NCBI GenBank assembly: GCA_016209685.1
Contig: JACQVQ010000011.1
Span: forward strand, 1-64,000
Length of the DNA stretch: 64,000 nucleotides
Direction of reading: 5' to 3'
Origin: Planctomycetota bacterium
GTDB taxonomy: Bacteria; Planctomycetota; Brocadiia; Brocadiales; Bathyanammoxibiaceae
Position 1 is the stretch's first letter, and each line of letters opens with the position of its first letter. The notes beneath the pieces are model-generated. The model was not told the DNA's origin, ran no database searches, and worked only from the letters and a program-made list of their open reading frames with translations. This document shows positions 18,078-26,583 of the stretch, piece after piece. Made by a program: the position numbers and the translations under genes.

Positions 18078-19049
18078 ATGCAAATACCCAACGTAACGGA
18101 GAAATGGTCTGGAACGGTAACGGAGGTCACTATAGGGGCCACCAAAGAGGAGGGAGGTACCCGACAGAAGGTGGTGAAGGTGGGGGGGGCAAGCTGTATC
18201 CCCTTCATGGACTTTGAGGGCAGTCCTGGCCATAAGCCAGTAATTGCCATGGACGTACTGGACGTCCCACCGGAGGACTGGCCCCCCGCCCTCATGGAGC
18301 CGTTCAAGGACGTAATCTCAGACCCCGCCCTGTGGGCCAAAAAGTGCGTAGACAAATACGGCGCCGACCTAATCTGCATCAAACTGGATGGCATCCACCC
18401 GGACAAAGGCAACAGGGGTGCAGAGGAGGCAGTAAAGACCGTCCGCTCCGTCCTCCAGGCAGTGGGCGTACCCCTCATCATCTGGGGTTGCGATGACACA
18501 CAAAAGGATAACGAGGTACTGCCCAAGATAAGTCAGGCCACCAAAGGGGAGCGATGCCTCCTGGCCTCCGCCACCCAGGACAACTATAAAAACATCGTGG
18601 CCAACTGTATGGCCGACGGCCACAACCTGGTAACTCAGGCCCCGGTAGACGTGAACATACAGAAACAGGTGAACATCCTGGTAACGGATATAGGCTTCCC
18701 ACTGGACAGGATAGTCATGTTCCAGACCACCGGGGCACTGGGTTACGGTATGGAGTACGCCTACTCTATCCAGGAGAGGGAACGCCTGGCCGCCCTCTCT
18801 GGGGATAAATTCCTGGCACTACCGGTCCTCTGCAACGTGGGCTACGAGTCCTGGAGGAGCAAGGAGGCTAAGAGCAAAGATGAAGAGTCCCCTGGTTGGG
18901 GATTGGCCGCCGAGAGGGGTCCCCTGTGGGAGACCATCACCGCCGTTACCCTGATACAGTCCGGGGTGGATATCATACGGATGTACCACCCCAAGGCCGT
19001 GGCCGCCGTGAAGAAACACATTGATGCCTTATACACTGATGGAAGGTAG
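18078..19049 (+). CDS. acsD: Corrinoid iron-sulfur protein small subunit (CFeSP delta)
   Basis: This 323-residue TIM-barrel subunit partners AcsC in carrying the methyl-cobamide. Family features include 'PFMDFEGSPGHKPVIAMDVLD' near residue 45 and 'VMFQTTGALGYGMEYAYSIQERERLAAL' near 215. The length is normal. AGGAGAGAGAG precedes the ATG. The TAG stop codon lies within the left end (GTAGGGGC) of a palindromic repeat that begins at 19046. Confidence 0.95.
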   Translation: MQIPNVTEKWSGTVTEVTIGATKEEGGTRQKVVKVGGASCIPFMDFEGSPGHKPVIAMDVLDVPPEDWPPALMEPFKDVISDPALWAKKCVDKYGADLICIKLDGIHPDKGNRGAEEAVKTVRSVLQAVGVPLIIWGCDDTQKDNEVLPKISQATKGERCLLASATQDNYKNIVANCMADGHNLVTQAPVDVNIQKQVNILVTDIGFPLDRIVMFQTTGALGYGMEYAYSIQERERLAALSGDKFLALPVLCNVGYESWRSKEAKSKDEESPGWGLAAERGPLWETITAVTLIQSGVDIIRMYHPKAVAAVKKHIDALYTDGR

Positions 19050-19073
19050 GGGCACGTTGCAACGTGCCCCTAC
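19046..19073. repeat. GTAGGGGC-family palindrome supplying the acsD stop codon
   Basis: This perfect 28-base palindrome has an ACGTTGCAACGT core. Its second to fourth bases are the TAG stop of acsD. Related copies occur inside htpX (25211) and uvrC (31640). Confidence 0.75.
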
Positions 19074-19112
19074 AACAAATTCCCTCCCCCTCACAATGGG
19101 GGAGAAAGAGTA

Positions 19113-19172
19113 AATATAGGACTGGGGCTCTGTCCACCCAGTAAATATAGGACTGGGGCTCTGTCCCCAGTC
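19113..19172. repeat. Tandem 'ataggactggggctctgtcc' units
   Basis: Two direct copies of a unit of about 30 bases lie between acsD and acsE. A related copy is at about 16967-16993. The GGGGCTCTGTCCCC core can form a small hairpin. A further palindrome (CCCAGGTGgtggaaCACCTGGG) follows at about 19178-19199. Confidence 0.65.
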
Positions 19173-19245
19173 TAAGCCCAGGTGGTGGAACACCTGGGCT
19201 ATATGGTATTTATTAATCAAAAACACGGGAAGGGAATAGAAAGCC

Positions 19246-20040
19246 ATGATTGCAGTAGCTGAACGCATAAACGGGATGTTCTCGGACGTAAAGAAGGCCA
19301 TCGTAGACCGTGACCCGCGCCCCGTACAGGAACTGGCCAGGAGGCAATCAGAGGCCGGGGCAGGCTTCATTGACCTGAACGTGGGCACCGCGGCCTCAGA
19401 CCCGGTGTCCGTCATGAAGTGGCTTATCCAGGTCACCCAGGAGGTTACCAGCACCCCCCCGTCCATAGACAGTCAGAAGTTTGAGGTGGTAAAGGCCGCC
19501 CTGGAGGTGGTCAAGGGGCCCTCCCTCATTAATTCCTGTAAAGGTCAGGCAGAAGAACTGGACAAATACATCCCCCTGGCCATGGAAAAGAACGCCTCCC
19601 TGGTCTGCCTGACCATAGACAAACAGGGCATCCCCCAGGACATTGATAAAAGGGTAGAGATTGCCGCCAATATCGTCGCCAAGGCCGCAGAATACGGCCT
19701 TGAGCCTACAAGACTCTTCGTAGACCCCATCCTCTTTCCCATAAACGTGGACCAGAAACAGCCCACCCTGATGCTGGAGGTCTTCCGCCAGATAAGATAC
19801 ATATCTGACCCCCCACCCCACATCATAGTGGGCCTCAGCAATCTCTCCCAGGGTACAAAGCAGAGGCCATTAATAAATAAGGCCTTCTTATCCATGGCCC
19901 TGGCCGCAGGGATGGACGCCGCAGTGATGGACGTCCTGGACGAGGACCTCATGAACACTGCCATCTGCACCGAGATGATACTCAACAAACAGATATACAG
20001 CGACTCCTTCCTCAAGGCGGCCAAAAGAACCAGGGATTAG
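19246..20040 (+). CDS. acsE: Methyltetrahydrofolate:corrinoid iron-sulfur protein methyltransferase
   Basis: This 264-residue pterin-binding TIM barrel moves the methyl group from methyl-THF to the cobamide of AcsCD and so links the methyl and carbonyl branches. Typical segments are 'AGFIDLNVG', 'PSIDSQKFEVVKAAL' and 'NSCKGQ' near the N-terminus, and 'IIVGLSNLSQGTKQR' near residue 195. The length is that of MeTr. It is the last gene of the acs cluster. A GGAAGGGAATAG region precedes the ATG. Confidence 0.95.
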   Translation: MIAVAERINGMFSDVKKAIVDRDPRPVQELARRQSEAGAGFIDLNVGTAASDPVSVMKWLIQVTQEVTSTPPSIDSQKFEVVKAALEVVKGPSLINSCKGQAEELDKYIPLAMEKNASLVCLTIDKQGIPQDIDKRVEIAANIVAKAAEYGLEPTRLFVDPILFPINVDQKQPTLMLEVFRQIRYISDPPPHIIVGLSNLSQGTKQRPLINKAFLSMALAAGMDAAVMDVLDEDLMNTAICTEMILNKQIYSDSFLKAAKRTRD

Positions 20041-20066
20041 GGGTTAGGGGGTAGGGAGGGAAAAGA

Positions 20067-20132
20067 ATTGTAAATTGTAAGTTGCAAATTAGAAATTTTA
20101 AAATTTCCAATTTCTAATTTCCAATTTCCAAT
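20067..20132. repeat. AT-rich inverted repeat
   Basis: This belongs to the same AT-rich family as 16884-16948. A second copy follows at 20199-20266. The two are separated by 'gtagggagtaggggg' G-rich heptamers. Confidence 0.6.
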
Positions 20133-20198
20133 AAAGGAGTAGGGAGTAGGGGGTAGGGATTAGTGAAAATCCAAATGACAACCTCACGAGCCAAAAGA

Positions 20199-20266
20199 AT
20201 TATAAATTGGAAAGTGCAAATTTTAAATTTTAAAATTTCCAATTTCCAATCTTCAATTTCCAATTA
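20199..20266. repeat. AT-rich inverted repeat
   Basis: Second copy in the acsE-thioesterase gap, made of AATTTTAAATTTTAAAATTT and CCAATTTCCAAT words. Confidence 0.6.
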
Positions 20267-20310
20267 TTTTAGTTCCTGCCCTCTACCCCCCAATCCCTAG
20301 CCCCTAGCCC

Positions 20311-20727
20311 ATGGAACCACAAACCATAAAAATCAGAGTAAGGTACTCCGAGACGGATAAGATGGGGGTGGTACACCACTCCAGATACTTCAGCTATTTT
20401 GAGGTGGCACGTATTGAGTACCTGCGCAACCTCGGGGTCAACTACGCCAGTCTGGAAAAAGAAGGCATATACCTGGCCGTCCTGGAGGCCTACTGTAAAT
20501 ACAAGGCCCCTGCCCACTTTGACGACGTCCTTGTAGTTGAGACCTGCCTGACCAAGCTCACCGCCGTCCAGATGGAGCTTACCTACAAGATCCACAGGGA
20601 GGGAGATGGGCAACTGCTAGTTGAGGGATCTTCTACCCTGGCCTGCCTGGACACACATTTCAGGCCCCACCGAATACCCGAAGAGGTGCGTAAGACCCTG
20701 GGAGTAGAGGAAATAGGAAATCTGTAG
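20311..20727 (+). CDS. Acyl-CoA thioesterase, YbgC/4HBT hotdog family
   Basis: This 138-residue hotdog-fold protein has the 4-hydroxybenzoyl-CoA thioesterase signature 'RYSETDKMGVVHHSRYFSYFE'. The aspartate of ETDKMG is the expected catalytic residue. The physiological acyl-CoA substrate cannot be read from sequence. The TAG stop codon lies inside a palindromic repeat (GTAGCGTGC...GCACGCTAC) that starts at 20724. Confidence 0.9.
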   Translation: MEPQTIKIRVRYSETDKMGVVHHSRYFSYFEVARIEYLRNLGVNYASLEKEGIYLAVLEAYCKYKAPAHFDDVLVVETCLTKLTAVQMELTYKIHREGDGQLLVEGSSTLACLDTHFRPHRIPEEVRKTLGVEEIGNL

Positions 20728-20780
20728 CGTGCGAGCTCGTCTCGCACGCTAAAACGTGCCAGACAAGCTGGCACGCTACA
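20724..20780. repeat. GTAGCGTGC...GCACGCTAC double palindrome
   Basis: This compound palindrome is made of two hairpins (GCGTGCGAG/CTCGCACGC and CGTGCCAG/CTGGCACG). Its TAG provides the thioesterase stop codon. A related 'gcgtgccagtttgtctggcacg' copy lies at about 53725. Confidence 0.7.
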
Positions 20781-20837
20781 GCCACACTAGGTACTGAGTT
20801 GAAGGCAAAGGAACATCCACCTCAGGCGGACGAGGGA

Positions 20838-21095
20838 ATGACAAACCAGATATTCCAACGACTAGACCAGCTTTACGAAAAGACCGAGAGGGATAAGACT
20901 GAAATACTCTCAAGAATTGCACAAGATAAGTCCGAGTTACTCTCAAAAATAGCACAGGATAAGTCTGAAATGCTTACCAAGACCGAAAAGGATAAACGAG
21001 AGATTATTTACTGGGTAGCTGGTCTATTGGTTGGCTTTGCTACCCTGCTTATTACTGCCATATGGGCACTCCGCTCCTTTGCTATCAAACCTTGA
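20838..21095 (+). CDS. Small membrane protein with four 11-residue repeats
   Basis: This 85-residue protein is not assigned to a family. Four tandem hendecads (DKTEILSRIAQ, DKSELLSKIAQ, DKSEMLTKTEK, DKREIIYWVAG) predict a right-handed coiled coil. It runs directly into a single C-terminal transmembrane helix (about 60-80). The frame is open from a TTG at 20799, but those codons cross a CCTCAGGCGG palindrome. The ATG at 20838 with GAGGGA upstream is the better start. It may be a small membrane-anchored oligomerising protein. Confidence 0.6.
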   Translation: MTNQIFQRLDQLYEKTERDKTEILSRIAQDKSELLSKIAQDKSEMLTKTEKDKREIIYWVAGLLVGFATLLITAIWALRSFAIKP

Positions 21096-21590
21096 GTCTT
21101 GTCCCTGACGCCTCCCCCAACCTCTAGCCCCTAACCCTTTATTTTTAACCCCGCCTGAGGCGGATTTTCAACTTGTCAATCAGGAGTAGGGGCAGACCTG
21201 TGTGTCTGTCCAAACCTGTTATAGACTAGGGAGTAGGGAGTAGGGAGTAGGGAAAAAGATTGCTAGTCCCTGCCCCCTCCCACCAGAGGCGTCCTCAAGC
21301 AGTAGGCAGTAGGCGGTCGTAGCCGCAGGCTTTAGCCTGCGTGGTAATAAGTGGTAGGCAGTAAGTAGACCGAAGCGGACTCACAGGATTTTCAACTTTC
21401 CCTCCTATTAAGTAGGGGCGTATTGTTCGCTAAAGGCGGAATCTGTCCGCCTACGGCGTGACATGACCTCTGGCATGGCTTGCGGCTACAACGGAGGGGC
21501 ACAAATCCCCTACACCCATTAGTAGCCGCAACCTTTAGGTTGCGTTATTTCACGCAGGCTAAAGCCTGCGGCTACTCCATGATTCAAAAT
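21096..21590. repeat. Gene-free stretch of mixed repeats
   Basis: No gene is supported here. The stretch holds 'GGGAGTA' heptamers (about 21225-21252), 'cctgaggcggattttcaactt' units (also at 23941), and palindromes of the CGCAGGCTAAAGCCTGCG family at 21319-21341 and 21553-21575. Confidence 0.6.
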
Positions 21591-21626
21591 AAAAAAGGGA
21601 TGGGTCATACTAACCCATCCCTTTTT
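21591..21626. terminator. Bidirectional rho-independent terminator
   Basis: The stem AAAAAGGGATGGGT / ACCCATCCCTTTTT closes over a short loop, giving an A-tract on one side and a T-tract on the other. It can end transcripts from both directions, chiefly the minus-strand porin gene. Confidence 0.8.
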
Positions 21627-21725
21627 GGTCGGCCAAAGGGTCAAGGCCATGCCTTGACCTATATTATATGTAATTCACTGCCCTACCCTCCCCCTGAAGG
21701 GGGAGGGTACAGGCAGGAAAACAAC

Positions 21726-23543
21726 CTAGAAACTAACCGTGAGCTGTAAGAATCCCCAATCGGTGTCTGCGTCAGACAGGTTGGTTTGCACGTTGTTGGT
21801 ACCTGTCGTGGTCCCGGCTGGTACGCCAGCCCCAGAGAAGAGCCTGGAGTAGCCTCCCATGAGACCGACGTTTTTGTACAGGCTATACGTCATGGTAAGG
21901 TCAAACTCCTTACCAATGTTCTCGGTGCTAGTCTGGTTCGCTCCAGTAGGCTTTCCGTTGAGAAGTTGTGGAGCGCGGCCTGGCATGACGCCCTGGCCTG
22001 CGTGATACCAACCATCCGCACCCTGGTCCAGCTTGAACGACCAGAAGTCCACCCATGCCGTCAGCTTCTTGGTGGGGAACACCTTTATCGAGAACTTGTG
22101 TCCCATCATGTTCTTCCAAGACATCAGGTCAGCATACCCGTAAAGGGCATGGTTGGTCGGGTAGAAGTTGTGGAAGGTGCGGTGCTTGTTGCCACTACGC
22201 TTTTGTGTACCGTCTGAATTGAAGTGCCCACCAGGTGTTGGGTCGCCAGGAGACCAGTCAAACTCGTAGCCTAACCTAGGCTTCCACGCAACCTTGTCAA
22301 AGGTATATCCACCGCCTATCGTAGTTGCAAGTGCCTCATGGCTACGACCGCGGAAGTCACCTAACTGGTAATGAGTCTCGGTGAAGTAGTCAATGGCCTT
22401 CTTCACCTTACCCACCACCCTGAAACCTGCGTCATGCACTGCCAAGTCTCGGTTCTTCTTTGTGGTAATGCCTGTGGCCGTGCTGGGGTTCTCGACACTG
22501 CTGAAGTCTGTGTCATCATTGTCCAACATATACATGAGCTCAACGGTGCCCTGGGGGACGAGCTTCTTCATGGTAAACCTAGCTCCGAAGAGGTTCCTAT
22601 CTTCATCATTCCTGTGCGCCAGGTTAGCGGCACTACCACTCAGGGCGGTCGGGGCCTCGTCCTTCCTTAAGACAGAGGCAAATGCCTCGGCGCCGTACCT
22701 CTCCGTGTTCCACATAATCCTTATGGCATCAAAGCTGTTACCTATGTTGGACCATCCGAAGTCACCCAGCATCCTGTCGCCTGGGTCGCCAGGGCCAGGG
22801 GTACCCCATTTAATCTCCTGACGGCCTACCCTGAAGACCAGGTTCGGGTCAAAGAGCTTCCTGATGTCCACATAGCCCTGATGGATGTCAATCCGGTTGT
22901 TTGGGCTGGCAGTACCAAAGCCTACAGGCTGTAGTGCACTGTCGCCAGCCTTCCCCTCAAAACCCCAAAATCTGGAGTCCTGGAACTGTACGAAGGCCCT
23001 TAGATGCTCATGGACGTCGGCGTCTATGTTGAACCTGACTCGGTTCAGCACCTCAAAGGTGTCCTGGCTAGTTCCAGCACCACGTCCACTAACAGTACCG
23101 GAGACAGCGTTGGGCAGGTGGCTTGTCAGGGCATGCCAGTTGTTCTCAAATTCACCCCTGGTCCGCAGCTCCATCCCCAGGCGGATCTTGTTGGCCATCT
23201 CATTGTAGACGTTGGGGACGAAGCCCAACTCCTTCTTGATCTGGTCCTTCAAGGTCTCTACTGCCTGTGGGTCAGCCTTCCAGTTCCTTACCTCGCTGGA
23301 GAGTTGACTGAACTCCTGCTTGGAGGCCAAGAGCTCCTCGTCATGGGCCTTGATGGAATCCTTGTCGGACTTCATCTCGCCCCTCAGGGCCTCTAGCTCT
23401 GCCTTGAGTGCCCTCAACTCCTGCTTCATCTGGGCCACGCCCTCATCCTCGGCCCAAGAGGTTCCGCCTAGAGCGGAATAAAGAAATACCACACAAACTC
23501 CCGTTAACAGTTTCATACAGGTCTTTAGCCGACCTTTACTCAT
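21726..23543 (-). CDS. Outer-membrane porin with N-terminal coiled coil (alginate-export-like barrel)
   Basis: This 605-residue protein has a signal peptide (about residues 1-31, ending near SWA). A coiled-coil region follows (about 35-90, heptads such as 'ELRALKAELEALRGEM'). A beta-rich barrel then runs to a C-terminal phenylalanine (LQLTVSF), the classic outer-membrane sorting end. Segments such as 'RLGMELRTRGEFENNW' and 'FRVGRQEIKWG' resemble alginate-export/porin families common in anammox bacteria. The substrate is unknown. AAAGGAGG precedes the ATG. A promoter lies about 270 bases upstream. Confidence 0.82.
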   Translation of the reverse strand: MSKGRLKTCMKLLTGVCVVFLYSALGGTSWAEDEGVAQMKQELRALKAELEALRGEMKSDKDSIKAHDEELLASKQEFSQLSSEVRNWKADPQAVETLKDQIKKELGFVPNVYNEMANKIRLGMELRTRGEFENNWHALTSHLPNAVSGTVSGRGAGTSQDTFEVLNRVRFNIDADVHEHLRAFVQFQDSRFWGFEGKAGDSALQPVGFGTASPNNRIDIHQGYVDIRKLFDPNLVFRVGRQEIKWGTPGPGDPGDRMLGDFGWSNIGNSFDAIRIMWNTERYGAEAFASVLRKDEAPTALSGSAANLAHRNDEDRNLFGARFTMKKLVPQGTVELMYMLDNDDTDFSSVENPSTATGITTKKNRDLAVHDAGFRVVGKVKKAIDYFTETHYQLGDFRGRSHEALATTIGGGYTFDKVAWKPRLGYEFDWSPGDPTPGGHFNSDGTQKRSGNKHRTFHNFYPTNHALYGYADLMSWKNMMGHKFSIKVFPTKKLTAWVDFWSFKLDQGADGWYHAGQGVMPGRAPQLLNGKPTGANQTSTENIGKEFDLTMTYSLYKNVGLMGGYSRLFSGAGVPAGTTTGTNNVQTNLSDADTDWGFLQLTVSF

Positions 23544-24199
23544 CTTACGGCCTCCTTTCGTTAAAAGTCGCCGCTTTATTCCTGAGTTGAGTAAGGTACT
23601 TCTTCTTCTTCAGGGCGTAACAGGACTGTGAACCACGCAGGGTTCACAGCCATAGGGCTTTGTCCTACACCCTTGCCCTGTACCCTTGTGGTACAAGGGC
23701 GGTGCAGGGCACAGACTATGCCCACGTCCGCTTCTGTTTACGCCATCCCCCGCCTAGCTACTTCTACACCGGGGGACTCTAACAAAACCACCCCTACTCT
23801 TAGAAAACTCCCAAGATTATATACAGCCTTGCGAAGATTTCAAGAGAAAAATCTAAAAATTTCTTGGTATATATTAGGCCCGTGGGTAATGTTCTGTATG
23901 AAAAAATATTATAGGGTACACACCCCTACCCCTCCCACCTGAGGCGGATTTTCAACTTTTTAGAGGGGAGGTACAGGATACAGAAAATACCCGGTCCTCA
24001 TAGGCCCCCCTGTAGGCATTTCAGTAAGGGCCCAAACCTTCCTGCCTTTGGATAGACAGCTTCCCAATCCCCCTAGGTAGGCAGTATGATAACCAATAAA
24101 GATTAAAAGTCAACAATAAAATTTAAATTTTTTGTGGGGTATTATTTATAGGGGGCAGGGATCAGGGGTCGGGGGCTAGGGACTAGGGAAAAAGTATAA
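23544..24199. other. Long leader of the porin gene and repeat-rich gap
   Basis: I support no gene in these 656 bases. They hold the minus-strand porin promoter (23816-23843) and its leader of about 265 bases. They also hold a 'ccctgtacccttgtggtacaaggg' palindrome (about 23687-23715) and a CACCTGAGGCGG unit near 23937. The plus-strand frame 23628-23942 looks like a chance opening. Confidence 0.5.
23816..23843 (-). promoter_or_regulatory. Promoter of the porin gene
   Basis: Read on the minus strand, TTGAAA (23843-23838) and TATAAT (23821-23816) are 16 bases apart. Transcription would begin near 23809. Confidence 0.6.
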
Positions 24200-24222
24200 C
24201 GCAGGCTAAAGCCTGCGGCTAC
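24200..24222. repeat. CGCAGGCTAAAGCCTGCG-family palindrome at the htpX-like stop
   Basis: The minus-strand stop TAG (24219-24221) lies within this palindrome. Confidence 0.7.
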
Positions 24223-25424
24223 CCCTGCTCCCTAACCCCTGGCCCCCGACCCCTGCTTTTGGCCATCTCTATCCTCTTGGAAATGGGGGGATGGTCGTAG
24301 AAGAGGTACTCAATGAGGCTACCGGGGTTTCTATCTGCCAGGTTTTTATCGGCCAGTTTCTCCATGGCAGAGATAAATGCCTGGGGGTTGCGGGTCTTAT
24401 CCAGTGCATAGAGGTCGCACTGTCTCTCCAGGTGGCGACTGTAGGCGTTCTCCAGGGGCAGTAGCACCACGGCGAACGCCCCAATAACCAGTAAGAAGAT
24501 TGGTAGGGTGGCCACGTCATGTAGGGGCACGTGTCCGCCTGAGGCGGATGCCCCTACAATATGGAAGAGGGGTATAATCTGCCTGAGGAGGTAATCTGCC
24601 AGGGCCAGTCCTGCAAATACGGTGAGGCTACCAATCAGGAGGAGCTTCTGGATGTGGCGGTGGACGTGGTGCCCCAGTTCATGGGCGAAGACTACCTGTA
24701 TCTCCTGGGGGGTAAAACTCTCCAGCAGGGTATCACTGAAGATTACCCTCCTGGTCTTCCCAAGCCCTGCCAGGAGGGCATTGGCCTTTCTGGTGTTTTT
24801 GCTCAGGTCAATCTTAAATACCCCTCCCAGGTCAAGCCCTGCCTCTCTGGCCATGGGTACCAGCATCCCCCTGAGGGACTCATCCTCAATGGGGGTACTC
24901 TTATAAAAGAGGGGCAGGATAAGGACAGGGGCCAGACCTGCCATGACCAGGGCAAAGAGGGTAAAGACTAATCCTGCCATGAGCCACCAATACTCAGTGT
25001 AATTGTATAGTATAAAATAAAGCACCTCTACCATAAACAGGCTTAACCCAAAGGCCAGTAGAGTCCCCTTAAGCCCCTCCTTTGCCCAGTCCCCCAGCCC
25101 CTGGCGGGAGAGCCCGTATCTGTGTTCCAGGATGAACCCTGAATAAAACTCCAGGGGTAGGCTTATTATAAGGTAGAGCCAGAAGAAGGCCGCGTAGTAA
25201 AGTGCCACCTGTAGGGGCACGTTACAACGTGCCCCTACGGACATGCTCGTGGCCCATTCCCTGAGGGGTACGGAGAGATAGAGGGCCATAGCCAGTAGGT
25301 AGCCGAGGCCCATGAGGAGGCTTATTATTACGAGGAGATACTTGCGGCGGTTATACTCCCTGGAGGTACTGTCTGGGTCTTTGGGGATAGGGACGGGACC
25401 GTTACCTAGATACGTGTTGTCCAT
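24219..25424 (-). CDS. M48 metalloprotease of the Ste24/HtpX type with two in-frame palindrome insertions
   Basis: This 401-residue membrane zinc protease has the motif VFAHELGHHVH near residue 245 (HExxH). The third ligand lies in the region LENAYSRHLERQCDLYALD. Several transmembrane helices surround the site, as in CAAX protease Ste24. The start MDNTYLGNG at 25424 is used because upstream codons are pure repeat sequence. Residues about 63-72 (VGARCNVPLQ) and about 290-302 (VGASASGGHVPLH) are translated GTAGGGGC palindromes inserted between membrane segments. The C-terminal tail (RGRGPGVREQG) and stop codon also come from repeats. The protease core appears intact. Confidence 0.88.
   Translation of the reverse strand: MDNTYLGNGPVPIPKDPDSTSREYNRRKYLLVIISLLMGLGYLLAMALYLSVPLREWATSMSVGARCNVPLQVALYYAAFFWLYLIISLPLEFYSGFILEHRYGLSRQGLGDWAKEGLKGTLLAFGLSLFMVEVLYFILYNYTEYWWLMAGLVFTLFALVMAGLAPVLILPLFYKSTPIEDESLRGMLVPMAREAGLDLGGVFKIDLSKNTRKANALLAGLGKTRRVIFSDTLLESFTPQEIQVVFAHELGHHVHRHIQKLLLIGSLTVFAGLALADYLLRQIIPLFHIVGASASGGHVPLHDVATLPIFLLVIGAFAVVLLPLENAYSRHLERQCDLYALDKTRNPQAFISAMEKLADKNLADRNPGSLIEYLFYDHPPISKRIEMAKSRGRGPGVREQG
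24521..24557. repeat. Composite palindrome inside the M48 protease gene
   Basis: A GTAGGGGC...GCCCCTAC palindrome has a second palindrome (TCCGCCTGAGGCGGA) nested near its centre. It is translated in frame as VGASASGGHVPLH. Confidence 0.8.
25211..25238. repeat. GTAGGGGC-family palindrome inside the M48 protease gene
   Basis: This 28-base palindrome is nearly identical to 19046-19073. It is read in frame as VGARCNVPL. Confidence 0.8.
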
Positions 25425-25451
25425 AGACAAGATAGGCAGTACACAGTAAGC

Positions 25452-25571
25452 AGAAATCCAAATGTCAAAGCCCAAATGCCAAAGAAATGTCAAAGCCCAA
25501 ATGCCAAATTTGGAATTTGGATTTTGGCATTTGGATTTCATTTGAACTTTGGGCTTTGAAATTTGGCATTT
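25452..25571. repeat. Inverted repeat of 'caaatgtcaaagccc' words
   Basis: About 120 bases are composed of the words 'aatgccaaa', 'tttggcatttgg' and 'caaagccc'. They form a long imperfect inverted repeat between the protease gene and bioB. A related block occurs at 37290-37441. Confidence 0.65.
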
Positions 25572-25572
25572 T

Positions 25573-26583
25573 TTAATCCTGCTTACTCCGTACCTTTAGC
25601 TGGTCTTCATGGGGATTCCTGACCTGGAGGCCCAGGTCAGCAATCATCTGGAGGTCTACCTGGGGGGGACTCCCCTTTGCGGTAAGATAGTCTCCTATAA
25701 TGATACTGCTGGCCCCGGCGTAGAATATCCAACTCTGCAGGCCTCTCAGGTTTTCCTGCCTGCCCCCGGCTACCTTAATCTCCTTATTCGGGAGGATGAG
25801 ACGGAAGAGGGCAATAACCCCCAGTATCTCCATGGGGGAGAGGCGTTGACTATTTTCAAGGGGTGTACCAGGGATAGGGTGCAGGAAATTTAATGGTACC
25901 GTGTCCACGTCCAGCTCCCTCAGGGTGAAGGCAAGTTCCAAGCGGTCCTCAGGGGATTCGCCCACCCCGAAGATGCCCCCACTGCAGACCTCCATGCCTG
26001 CCTCTTTGGCCACACTGATAGTGGTGAGACGGTCCTCATAAGTGTGGGTGGTGCAGAGGCTTGGGAAAAACCGTCTGGAGGTCTCCAGGTTATGGTTATA
26101 ACGTCTGACGCCGCTTAGATATAAGAGCTTCGCCCCCTCCTGGGTCAGGAGTCCGAGGGAGGCATGGATGGGCATGACCTCGCCATTGGCCCTTATCTCA
26201 CGGCAGAGGGATACCAGTTCCCCCTGGGTGAGTCTCTTTCCGCTAGTAACCAGCCCCAGGGCGCTGGCCCTGGAGGACACCGCCCCCAGGGTGGCATCCC
26301 GTACGGTCTCCTCCCCTACTAATGGGGTCTCTCCTACGCCTGTCTCATACCACAATGACTGGGCGCAGAACCTGCAATCCTCAGGGCATTTGCCCCGTTT
26401 GGCGCTCATTATGGCGCAACAGGTGATTTCGTTACCCTTATAGTGGTGCCTTACGATATTGGCCCAATAAAACAGGTCATATAACGACTCCCCTTTCAAA
26501 GATAGTAGGGGGGTGGCCTCTTCCCTATTAATCCTCCCACCGGATAGTATCTTCTCTGCTAATTCTTTAAGGCTGGCGTTCAC
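25573..26583 (-). CDS. bioB: Biotin synthase
   Basis: This 336-residue radical-SAM enzyme inserts sulfur into dethiobiotin. The SAM-cluster cysteines are in GKCPEDCRFCAQ (CxxxCxxC). The auxiliary-cluster region is represented by downstream 'SLGLLT' and 'CSGGIFGVGES' segments. The length is normal. Translation starts with GTG, 17 bases inside the end of the upstream gene, so bioB is translationally coupled to it. No other biotin genes are in the window. Confidence 0.94.
   Translation of the reverse strand: MNASLKELAEKILSGGRINREEATPLLSLKGESLYDLFYWANIVRHHYKGNEITCCAIMSAKRGKCPEDCRFCAQSLWYETGVGETPLVGEETVRDATLGAVSSRASALGLVTSGKRLTQGELVSLCREIRANGEVMPIHASLGLLTQEGAKLLYLSGVRRYNHNLETSRRFFPSLCTTHTYEDRLTTISVAKEAGMEVCSGGIFGVGESPEDRLELAFTLRELDVDTVPLNFLHPIPGTPLENSQRLSPMEILGVIALFRLILPNKEIKVAGGRQENLRGLQSWIFYAGASSIIIGDYLTAKGSPPQVDLQMIADLGLQVRNPHEDQLKVRSKQD

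Noticed and set aside
21480-21749. Plus-strand frame of 89 codons
   Set aside because: It reads through a palindrome and a bidirectional terminator; not a gene.
23628-23942. Plus-strand frame of 104 codons in the porin leader
   Set aside because: It crosses palindromic repeats and the minus-strand promoter, and its composition is not protein-like.
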